NCBI GenBank assembly: GCA_039881145.1
Contig: JAYKKI010000075.1
Location: 661,001-725,000, forward strand
Length of the DNA stretch: 64,000 nucleotides
DNA from: Druceiella hillmani
Taxonomy: Eukaryota; Arthropoda; Insecta; Lepidoptera; Hepialidae
Reading direction: 5' to 3'
Part shown: positions 49,531 through 64,000 of the stretch, piece by piece
How the letters are laid out: each line of letters starts with the position of its first letter
How positions within the stretch are numbered: the stretch's first letter is position 1
Program-made: the position numbers and the translations under genes
Notes under the pieces: generated by a model
Told to the model about the DNA's origin: nothing
Databases searched by the model: none
Seen by the model: the letters and a program-made list of their open reading frames with translations, nothing else

Positions 49531-50231
49531 TCTTCATAAGAATCAATGAAAGAAATATTTATCCTTTACATGGATTATACAATTTGCAATAAGAAGACAT
49601 ACGGGAATATGATAAAGTATTACACCTTGTTTAATTTGAACCCTGAATATTCGATTATTGCTTCACTGGAGGGAAAAATGGTAAACATGAATTAAGTGAA
49701 TAACGTTTGAATATTAGAGGTGTTTATTTTCAAGGTCCTTATATTATAATATATGCTACATTTTGAGTCAGTCGTTAACTATATAATCAAGTCATTGTAT
49801 AAATCAAGTCATTGTAATGTAAATTAATTTTGGAGAATACACATAATTCATATGATTCTATCCGTACATTGTACGGGCAAATTGTAAGTCAAACAAAACT
49901 AGGGCAGCGATGGATTTTTTAGAGGTATAAATAGCCTCTATTTTTTTATTTAGATTTAGAATGGGCATGGTTTGTATTGAATATTTTTATATTATATACC
50001 AATAGACCGGTATTCACCAACAATTTTAAGGCGTGAGAAGAAAAGGTTGTTTTCAAGATAATATGGTGTAAATTTTTTGTGAAATTATTGAAAGTTTTCT
50101 CGAATATCTTATGAAAATGTGTGAATTTTGTCTTTGTGAAACGACGTTTTATATTAGTTCATGTAGTGTAGGTTTTTCTTTAAGAGATAAGGTATTAGCA
50201 GGGTGTATAGGAAAAAGAGTTTAAGTATCGG

Positions 50232-50280
50232 ATGAAATAATTGAAACTATTAAAACGATTAATAGTTTCAATTATTTCAT
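50232..50280. repeat. perfect 22-bp hairpin, 5-base loop
   Basis: The arms 50232-50253 and 50259-50280 are exact reverse complements ('atgaaataattg...' and '...caattatttcat') around 'aacga'. Confidence 0.97.
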
Positions 50281-50539
50281 GAATATATTATTAAGGTTTA
50301 TCGCCCCTTCGGATTATTTTTAACTGGCCGTGATTTATTGTCCGCCTATTTTGTATTGCCATTTGTTTGAGTTTGGTCACTAGCAGTGAGTTCTCTCATG
50401 GGTCTCTATTCGTCAGATAGCATAGACATTAGCCAATTTTTTGTGAGTAGAAATAATCCATTGCGCGTAATAAAAATCGACTACATTTTTTCAATTTTCG
50501 TTGAAGTAACTACAAATATAGCAGGTTATTTAAGTTCTT

Positions 50540-50720
50540 TCATCGGTTCTTTAGTTGAAACATATAACTGCAAAATCCGATTGGCCTTTGTCAACCACCT
50601 GATAGGAGATATTTTTCCTAATTTGACTAACCATTTATATGTAAAAGACAAAAATTCCACTGACAAGGTCTATTTAAACCATTTTCTAATCGCCAAATTT
50701 CTCCATCATATTGGTTATAG
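50540..50720 (-). pseudogene. possible integrase C-terminal remnant (BEL/Pao-like)
   Basis: One minus-strand frame reads KLGKISPI..., then LQLYVSTKEP, then a stop and PAIFVV. The order recalls the integrase tail of BEL/Pao and some other LTR elements (W-LG-I--P-, a basic turn, V--T--G, RP---L). Key Trp-Asp-Gly residues are not clearly kept. The location fits pol lying upstream of the env fossil on the same strand, 2.2 kb away. The overlapping 120-codon plus-strand frame (50386-50748) is probably antisense noise. Weak evidence. Confidence 0.25.
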
Positions 50721-52665
50721 TTTGTTAGTGTTATATCGAAACCTGTAGCTATAGTATCTTTTACACATATATTCTGCTGGCAATTTATTATTTCGCGGAT
50801 TGAAAATTCCAATACTTTAGCGGTTCTTTGAATTCAAATGGCATAACCGATATAAATCGAGCCTAGTTCTTTGAGAACTGAAATGTGCTGTTCAATTCTT
50901 GATAACTAGTACATCTTCCCTCCTTATAAATAATTTTTTCAAAGTCTTATCTTTTCGTCTATCAAAATAGAAAGCAGGAATACTATCAAATTTATATTTG
51001 ATTAAAGTTTCTTGTCGTAATTGAATGCATCTAGTAATTGTAACACGCGATTATGTGATACAATTGGAATAGAAATATTTCGATACATATTTTTTACCTT
51101 TCACGATAAAATTTTAGAAATTATTTTATTTGTTTTCCCTGTCTTCAATATGTATCAGAGTTTAAGATGATATCTCTTTACACTCTTTTACGCGAAATCA
51201 CCGAAAATACGGCAATTGTGGATTTATGTGAATTATCTAAAATCTCAATGATGATCATTATACAATATTATACATACACTTAATAAATAAATTACGCTAT
51301 CGAAAACAGAAATAAAAATTAAGTAAAGAAACCCAAATTTTCATTTCAAACTAATTGGGTGGACTGAGACAATGCGATGGCGATCTACATTCCCTTCCAC
51401 CTATTTCCTCTACCTCTTCCCTGTACTTTACGCCCGATCAACAAAATATTATTGTTCATACGTGATGTATAATTAATTGTATATAAAATGATTTGAGGCA
51501 TTGAAAATAATTGTAGGTTTTTAATTTTACGATCTTAACCTTTAAATAGAGATACAACTTTTGAGACAATTTTTCAAAAATTAAAAACACAATACGCGTG
51601 TAGTTAGTTAGGTAAAAGACAATAAAAATATAAGCCAGTAAGTCAACATGGCAAAGAAGGACAACTAAGGAGCCTTATTGGTCTATATAAGACGTTTGCC
51701 AATATCTTCGTCATTTGTCAAGTATGGAATTTTAACTTGATACTACCTTTGCATTAAAAACTGAGTTTTTAAATTCTATCTTTCATGGAGTTTATTTTTC
51801 TAATATTACTAAATGAATGATAATAAAACACACAAACTTTTATAAAATAACCATCGTACGGGAAATGTTGTTGGTGAACGACTAGCGAAGCGAATACAAT
51901 TTCCGAAGAGAAGTTTAAATAAATTTTAATCGAAAACTTGTGCCGGCCAGATATTATATAATCGATAATTTGTCTCGTAATTAAAACGCATTTTTTTGAA
52001 ATCAAAAAGATAAATAGAAAGTTTTATAAATAGTTTTTGTAATTGGGGCGTTACGGGATTTTTTACATTTTGACCCGCGTTAAACATTTTTAAACAAGTT
52101 GAAAAATAATTTTCTAGAGACCGTGACACAAGAAAGTTAACATTATTTAGTCAGTGTATACAAAAGAGTTTTCCAAATTCTAAAAACAATTTCAATTGAG
52201 ATATTAAACTTGTTTAAGGAATTAACTGCATTTAGGTAATAAAAATACTACACTTACATGTAAAATTTCATACATTCAAATTTATCTTTTTATATAATTA
52301 TACACCATTTGGTTTAAAGTAATGTCTACAAGTATACTTTAAATGTGATCCTGAAATTATAAGATTGATGACATAGGTTTAACAAATATCCCGAAGTAAA
52401 GAGTTCGACGTATTCGCGAATGACTTACATTATTATTATCGCTTTACGATTGAAGGTATTGAAGGAATTGATTTTTTTTTATTGCATGGGTAAAGGTAGC
52501 TTTATGATATAAAATATCGTTTATATAATGAAAGAATTCAGATAATATTCGATATATAGCAGAGCGTTTACCGAATATTGGTTTTGTGTATTTCATTTCG
52601 TAAATCGTCTACGAGTTTATGTCATATTATTCCTAAACAAAAGAGGAAATCAATATGAGATTTTT

Positions 52666-52667
<2 letters not shown>
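50721..52667. other. AT-rich spacer, possible repeat remnants
   Basis: If the env fossil had a complete pol it would lie here on the minus strand, but no RT or integrase core motif is seen. The segment 51860-52130 includes 'gactagcgaagcgaat' and 'acattttgacccgcg' words like those of common arthropod dispersed repeats, without a definable unit. Confidence 0.35.

Positions 52668-52755
<88 letters not shown>
52668..52755. repeat. (TA)n microsatellite
   Basis: About 88 bp of TA with two 'tgta' interruptions. Confidence 0.95.
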
Positions 52756-52758
<3 letters not shown>

Positions 52759-52971
52759 GTGCATAAATACTATTTATAGAGTTAACATACTGAAAAAGTT
52801 TTGTAATGCGATGAAATTTTCAAATATCCTAAAACTGTATTAAGTAGGTTAGAGCCGAAGACTAGACAACGACTATCACATCTATGTTCAATAATTATTG
52901 TATAATCTTCGAAGATGTTTTGTAGATTACATTTAAAATGTAAAAATTGTAATTTTATTTATTGAATGCTG

Positions 52972-53005
52972 GTTCCTGAAGAAACGTAGCGTTTCAATGA
53001 CAGAA
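52972..53005 (+). repeat. retroelement-tail-like stem-loop word
   Basis: 'ttcctgaagaaacgtagcgtttcaa' holds a gaaacg/cgtttc stem after CCTGAAGA, like the start of the family B repeats. No further similarity to them follows. Confidence 0.3.
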
Positions 53006-53205
53006 ATTGAACTCTCAGTAATAGAATATTTCTGGGATAATCGATATGCCGTTGTCTTTTTATTTACCACGATATTGTGAAGTGGGTTTACGTAAAACGT
53101 GGAGAAGGTAGAAAAGTTTAACTTCTTTACCTTCTCTTCGTTTCAATATTTCGATTTCTGCATTACAAAGCCAAAAAATAATAATAAAATGCTATTTCAA
53201 TATGT

Positions 53206-53505
53206 AAGACTAGCTGACCCGTGCGAAGTCTTCGCACTATATCGCCATCTAGCGTGTTCCAAGTATACAATTTGGCTAAGATATTTGATGTGTCGCCCAC
53301 AGATGGCGCTCATGCCAATTGTTATAAAAATTAATTTTTTTATTAACAAAAAGATTTTTATCGAATTTTTTTATATTTTTCGCCCAAAGTAGAAAACATA
53401 AACTTTAAGTGGGTATTTTTTTTATTTTTTTTGGTGCAGTAGTTAAAGAGATCGAGCCGCTCGACCAAAAAACACCTTTTAGAAATAATATATTTAGATA
53501 GATCT
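53206..53505 (+). repeat. dispersed-repeat fragment, 'gctgacccg' type
   Basis: Begins 'actagctgacccgtgcgaag' and ends in a segment 'ggtgcagtagttaaagagat' followed by 'tttagatagat'. These opening and closing words are common to dispersed repeats in many arthropod genomes (often tails of non-LTR or Helitron elements). Inside are a 17-base palindrome (gtgcgaag-t-cttcgcac, 53221-53237) and a cgccatct/agatggcg pair (53243-53250, 53301-53308). Assigning a class without a library is not possible. Confidence 0.5.
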
Positions 53506-54348
53506 GAGATATATTAAAAAAAATTTAAATTAAATTAAATTTTGTTTCAAATATGTTGAGCCCTCATTAAAACTATTCTCATATAAGAATTAAATTCTTT
53601 AAGTAAAGTTAGAATGAGGTGTTAAACCAAAATTTAAGACCATGGTATTATGGATGTAATGTTCAATTAATATAAAAGAAATGTGAGAAGTTACTAAGCT
53701 ATTTGAAAAAAGAAACGGTTTTATACCACCAACCCTAATTGTGTTAATGAATTCAAAATAAAAAGAAATAATGTCTAAAATTACACGTGGGTACATTTAA
53801 GATTTTGAATTTAAATCGGCAGAATTATCAATTTTTGAATTCAAAATATAACTGTTCCGCGCATTAAAGTGATGAAAATACAAAAAAAAATTAAAAAAAT
53901 CACCAATTATATATTACAATATTTCACTTCTTACAAGAAATCACTCTTTTAGATTGATGTTAAAAATTAGTTTGCTTTTCTTATTATGGCGAAACAAGGT
54001 TTTCACTTTTTTCTCCGTAAATTTGGGAAATTATATTTATTAGGTATATGGAAAGTAACGGTACCATGTCTTATTTAATTTAGGGTAATCTCTAATAAAG
54101 TACATTTCATCCATATTATCTTTAATTTTATAAGTTACTTCGTTTAACTGAATGGCTTCAAAAAATAATTTTTTTCAAGTGTAAATTTTTAATGAGAGTA
54201 TTACAAAAAACTTTCCACAGTACTACATGAAACTTTTACTTATTTGAATATTTGCCTCTTATCCAAATAAATAAAATAAAATCATAATCTCCGTTCATGT
54301 TTGAAACAAGCTTTGAATTTAAAAATTAATTTTCATCGCTCTCGGTAA

Positions 54349-54363
54349 CCCCCCCCCCCCCCC
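54349..54363 (+). repeat. C15 homopolymer
   Basis: Fifteen consecutive C residues between 'ggtaa' and 'tttcttc', exceptional in sequence where even CCCC is rare. Confidence 0.95.
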
Positions 54364-54611
54364 TTTCTTCTTTCAGGTATTCACCCAATTTCTTATTTTC
54401 TTATATTAAACAAGTTTTTCTATGAAAAAATGTACTTAATAAATGTGTTTAATATCTTACAAAATATAGTATACTCAACAAAGTCTTATTATAATATCTT
54501 AAGAAGCCACTCATTGTACTCGCGAGGTTAATTTACTCTCTATGCAAACGTTCGTTTACAATTTATGGAATAAAACGTATATTTCAAAGTTCATTTAATT
54601 TATTTTCGCGT

Positions 54612-60140
<5,529 letters not shown>

Positions 60141-60195
60141 GTAATAGCGTACTAGTTTGCAAAGCTAGTGATTTCAAGTCACAGATTCAAAAGAG
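60141..60195 (+). repeat. tRNA-Cys-like remnant
   Basis: 'gcgtactagtttgcaaagctagt' forms a 5-bp anticodon stem (ctagt/gctag with one G-T) and a 7-base loop TTGCAAA whose middle reads GCA, the Cys anticodon. A decayed T-arm-like 'cacagattcaaaag' follows and 'taatagcg' precedes in the D-arm position. The acceptor stem and a proper D-arm cannot be formed, so it is a pseudogene or the head of a tRNA-derived SINE. Confidence 0.35.
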
Positions 60196-60303
60196 AAACT
60201 GGAAAAATAGGCAATGACTGCTTGCAAATTGTTTTTGCATACAAATTCAGACTCAACACTAAGAAAGCCGGAAGGTATTTTATTAGCCAAATCTATCGCT
60301 ATG

Positions 60304-60325
60304 AAGGAAGATGACACCATCTTCC
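60304..60325. repeat. perfect 9-bp hairpin, 4-base loop
   Basis: aggaagatg and catcttcct pair exactly around 'acac'. Confidence 0.85.
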
Positions 60326-61035
60326 TATAAGATGTATATTTTGAGAAGCTTGAAAAATTTTAAGATGTTTTTTTTTTAAAACGTGCTGTATTTTCAACAT
60401 AGACGAGACTAGTCTTCAGCTAAATAACCAGACATGTGATGCATTAGTCAAAAAAGGTTCTAAAATAGTATCCATTTAAATAATTTTAGACTTATTTATT
60501 TAATGGTTCAAACATATTTTATATATTTTTTCTTTACTTTTCTTTACTTGACGGCCATTCATCCACAATGTTAATTCCATCAAAAATCCAGATTGGAAAA
60601 CGAGGATGACAGTTTCAATTTCAATGCCTGGCAATAAGTCTCACTATCTTCAACGATTTAATTATAATTTGATCACCGAAGATTAACTTCCGTGAACAAT
60701 GTCGACTTAGGCAAGAAAGCTATGAATAATGTACAGTTTTTAATTTTTGTAATCAATGTCAATTTTAGCTGAAAATAATTCTTATCATCATACTGTAAGC
60801 TTATCGTTTCGAACACTGATTAATAAAAAGTGGGGAGTGAGAAGAAAATAATTTAATTTTAAATAATAAATTAATTAACAAAAGGTGTCTGCTTCCTTAA
60901 TTCAACGTCAGTTCTAGATTACGAAATACGTAATCACAAGTCAAGAATCTGCAGACACACATCTGAATTCCGAAACCAACGCAGCCATGTTTATGGTCGA
61001 AAATCAATAGAACGATATAATGGGGATCGTTTTTC

Positions 61036-61203
61036 TTCAATCTGTAACTAATTCCAAAGACTTTTGAAGAGCCATAAGATGCATCACTGCCAATCTTTCA
61101 GCCAAATTATTCCCATGAAGCAAGAACTTGAAAGGAGATAACATTCCGAGAATACTTAATAAATCGATTGGTACTACTTCTGGGCTTCCATCTGTAATTT
61201 CAA
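61036..61203 (-). other. unassigned protein-like segment, possible terminal exon
   Basis: On the minus strand a frame of about 55 codons, closed by TGA, reads DGSPEVVPIDLLSILGML, continues with KFLLHGNNLAERLAVMHLMA and ends LVTD. It is preceded by 'gaaattacag', a plausible 3' splice site. Composition and continuity look like real protein, in contrast to chance frames nearby. I do not recognise the family. Upstream (61320-61220) two other frames are open and protein-like but cannot be joined with confidence. It could be a host exon or decayed element. Confidence 0.3.
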
Positions 61204-62280
61204 AGCATTAAAATAATATTTTACCGAAAATAGAGTGCCAGATTTATCCCAACAGAGATATCGCCAGTTCCATAAAAAGTAACTGAAATGCGCCAACGGG
61301 TCAAAAAATTTCTTATGCTCTTATATTCAAAGGAATATGTAAATAAAAGGAAATGTTAAAAAGAGTTTAAGAAAATTACGAAACAAAGAAATGTTAAAAA
61401 ATATATTAAATTGGAAGATTAAGATTGAAAAGAAATCAATTGGAAAACGAATAAGTTTTCTGACAACGAAGTGAAAACATCGAGAGAAAATAACTCTCAA
61501 GGTTGTGGGGAAAGTGATTATGAAATATACCGTATCAAAGTCTGACTCCAGTATATCGTGGTTTATGTCAATTTTAGGTTGAGGAAAGTTGCATTGAGTT
61601 TGATGACATATATTCCAAATGTGGCCAGCTAAAGAAGAAAGACGTAAATATAAAAACTAGAAAGGAAACAATGGTTACATTTAGATTAAAAAGCTGGCCG
61701 TTGCTCCTTTGCCACTACGGTCGTCTCCTTCGGGTACTTTGGTAGAAACGGCTAATCATGATTTGAAGAAAGTAATAATTATAAGATGGATTACTTTAAA
61801 ACAAACTATATATTTATATTCTTAAGGTTATGCGTTCAAAGTTTAATAATTAGTTAAAGGTTATGAATTCATTCTTGTGATTTTCATTTTTCAAAAATTA
61901 TGGTCAACTTTCTTGCCTTAAAAAGAGTCCCTAATTGTACTATAATGTTCTTTTAATTAATAACCCTCAAAAAGTAAAAAACAAAACTTATGATTCTCTT
62001 TGTTAAATTTTAAACTTATAAATCATCAGATATGCTAATAATATAAATAAAAATATATTTTCTTTCAAGCTCAAATTTATTTTTTAACTCATCTAAGGAC
62101 ATGAAAAGTGAAAACAAATTTTTGAAATCATTGATGGAAAGAACATGCCAAAATCTTTGCTTTATTTGAAAAGTACTGGACTAAAAAAAACATTACAAAT
62201 AAAAATTTGTCAAAACGTTCTTTTGGCTAATTTTTCAAGAGTTTTATATCAGGATAAGATATAAAAAACCGTTTGAGAAA
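61204..62280. other. AT-rich spacer, small G+C-richer patch
   Basis: The patch 61690-61755 is richer in G+C and reads open on the minus strand (STKVPEGDDRSGKGATAS) for a few dozen codons. No family is recognised. Confidence 0.35.
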
Positions 62281-62317
62281 CACACGACTCAGGAGTCGTG
62301 AACTCCTGAGTTGTGTG
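62281..62317. repeat. 16-bp hairpin, 5-base loop
   Basis: cacacgactcaggagt (62281-62296) and actcctgagttgtgtg (62302-62317) pair at 15 of 16 positions, the other being a possible G-U. Confidence 0.92.
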
Positions 62318-62810
62318 ACCTAAAAGTTTAAATTTGAGACAAATAATAAAATATTCATGGTAATCATAGGACTGGAGTAGTCATTACGTTTTTATTTCGC
62401 ATTTTAATTAAAAATAAAGACGAGTTTAATAAAAATTAAGGCTAGAATTTTGTAGGAATTCGCATTTCTTTTATTCTTGGACAAATTTAAAATGTCTGTC
62501 TTCATTACATTTATTCGCGCATAAATTACAAAAGAGAATTTATTTATAAATATTACGTTTTTCTATGATTATTCATTTAATTCCCTGTTTTTCAGAAGAG
62601 TTTATTGTTTCCGACAAGAGTGAAATATATATTTAAAAAATACCACAATATCCGATAGTGTGATTAGTATTAGGAGTATTCAGGACACATGGTAGTTTTA
62701 CTAGTCTTACTAAATTTAGATGAATTTATGCTGTGAATCTTCAAGCGGTTGCAAAAATCCAATTTGATTGTGAATTTCTCCTTGGATCTATAAAGGCGAA
62801 GTTAGATTTA

Positions 62811-63385
62811 TTAAATTATGATCACTCTAGCAGCAATTACCTTGAATGTCAGATTGAATCCGCGTTCTTCGATAATGTCTGCTCCAAATAAAGTCATTTG
62901 GAAACATTCCTTGTATCTTTGAACGTTCGATAGAAAATGTCGTGATTCTGGTATTTCGGTACGAAGTAATGAATGCAATGACTCAGGTGGTAGAAGCAAG
63001 AATGGCAATTTCATCTTGCCACTTACAGAGCACAATCCAGGTGTTTCTTCAGCGAAATAATTCAATGCACCGCAATGGTCGCACACAATATCGAACGAAA
63101 GGATGCGAGCTGTAGTCAATTATGCAATCGTATTGAAATGCTACCCGATTCAAATCAACGCTTAAAGCATTTCTTCTTGCTCATCGAAGATTATTACGTT
63201 GTTGATCTGTGCAATAAGCTCGATGGTTTTTCGTTGCCAACTAAGCTGTTTGTCTTCTTCTTGAGTGGGGCCTTACTTACACGGCGCTCTTCTCGTGCAA
63301 TTTCTTGTTCATCTGCAGTCGATTGATTCGCAATATTTCTAAGTCGAATTGCATTACGGCTTCGTTGTAAAAGATTAGACTCTCA
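62811..63385 (-). pseudogene. Helitron Rep/helicase, N-terminal fragment
   Basis: Helitron Rep/helicases mediate rolling-circle transposition. On the minus strand, 63380 onward reads LLQRSRNAIRLRNIAN then EQEIAREERR, the basic repeated-helix head of the protein, then a frameshift. The main frame at 63119-62811 carries CDHCGALNYFAEETPG, GKMKLPFLLLPPESLHSLL, SRHFLSNVQRYKECFQMTLF and FNLTFK. These match in order the C-x2-C-GAL zinc-like motif and the following LP-L-PP--L and R-YN--F-MTSFG blocks upstream of the Rep catalytic region. It ends at 'TTCAAG|gtaatt' (about 62835), where intact proteins continue; this may be a splice donor or the break point. Rep HUH and helicase motifs are absent from the window. 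Confidence 0.7.
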
Positions 63386-64000
63386 GCATAATAAATAACA
63401 CTTTAAAATTAATCACTTAAATTATATAATGAAGTAATTATCGATGCCCACACAATCACAAATATCATAACCTCACGATGTGAACATCTTCATAAAACAT
63501 AACTATTTGAAATCACTCTTCGCTAATGAATTTCAGAAAAAATTGTTTAAAGAGAATTACTTTTTTATTTTTTTCTGTCATTTATCACATATTACGTTTT
63601 ATACACAATTAAATTATTTTTGATTTTTTTACTTTTACAAAGCGCGAGGAAACTTTTGGAAGCCGAGATAAAAAAAATATTCAGTTAATATATAATAATC
63701 ATGTAAGTTTTCAATGAAAATAAATATCAGTCAATCCGTTCTCAAAATGTATGGGAAAAAGAATTTTCCTAATAAATTTCTTTTCTTGAATTTTTCTAAT
63801 GTTTTAATACTTATTATCCTATTCCCGACGAAGACAAATCCAAAAGCACAAAAATAAAAAAAATTGGTCCAGGCTTTCTTGAGTTATAAACGGCGTAACT
63901 AACACGACTTTGTTTTATATATAGATACATAAGCTAATGAATACTAAGCAGCAAACTAATCATTAAATGTTACAATAAAATGGGTAAGCAACGAGATTTT
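63386..64000. other. AT-rich spacer to window end
   Basis: Nothing recognised. Any 5' end of the Helitron fragment would lie here on the minus strand, but no 5'-TC terminus can be defined. Confidence 0.45.

Noticed and set aside
50386..50748. 120-codon plus-strand frame
   Set aside because: No domain is recognisable, and the opposite strand gives a weak but contextually consistent integrase-tail reading.
61480..61640. Chromodomain-like 'DYEIYRIK' segment
   Set aside because: Only the first few residues resemble a chromodomain; the aromatic cage residues are not found in order.

Overview
The window looks like non-coding, transposon-littered DNA from an animal nuclear genome, most likely an insect. 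It is very A+T-rich (about three quarters by eye) and carries many long (TA)n tracts. The only coding sequence still readable over several hundred codons belongs to a non-LTR retrotransposon. I recognise no complete host gene, no rRNA, no functional tRNA and no CRISPR array. The insect assignment is an inference from the mix of Jockey-like, RTE-like, mariner, Helitron and env-bearing LTR-element remains.

Layout. 0-10 kb: AT-rich spacer, (TA)n tracts, one copy each of two dispersed repeats (1.6 kb, 4.9 kb) and a repeated protein-like segment beside the (TA)n tracts at 7.6 and 8.2 kb. 11.2-11.8 kb: decayed mariner-like transposase (+). 13.7-14.0 kb: BED-finger-like fragment (+). 14.5 and 15.4 kb: two copies of a 103-bp repeat. 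16.0-16.4 kb: broken 3' end of an RTE-type LINE (+). 19.0 kb: second copy of the 1.6-kb repeat. 23.1-25.2 kb: two diverged direct repeats bracketing a Gag-type zinc knuckle, possibly a gutted LTR retrotransposon. 25.2-25.5 kb: 118-bp tandem duplication. 26.5-27.3 kb: decayed mariner transposase (-). 30.7-30.9 kb: three snap-back hairpins in about 200 bp. 33.8 kb: tRNA-derived SINE-like fragment.

35.2-37.6 kb holds the best-preserved element: a Jockey-like non-LTR retrotransposon on the minus strand with an open 490-codon ORF1 and the endonuclease part of ORF2. ORF2 is cut by one stop codon and then lost before the reverse transcriptase. 46.7-48.4 kb, with a doubtful extension to 50.7 kb, is a decayed envelope gene of the insect-retrovirus/baculovirus-F type on the minus strand. 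A polypurine tract and an LTR-like start lie in the correct downstream position, so this is probably a fossil of an env-bearing LTR retroelement. 53.2-53.5 kb is a dispersed repeat fragment, 60.1 kb a tRNA-Cys-like remnant, and 62.8-63.4 kb a Helitron Rep/helicase N-terminal fragment on the minus strand.

Nothing here forms a pathway or operon. The elements are independent insertions of different ages. The less expected signals are the envelope fossil, the Jockey element that lost its 3' rather than its 5' end, and the number of short near-perfect inverted repeats with 2-9 nt loops lying outside any recognised gene.
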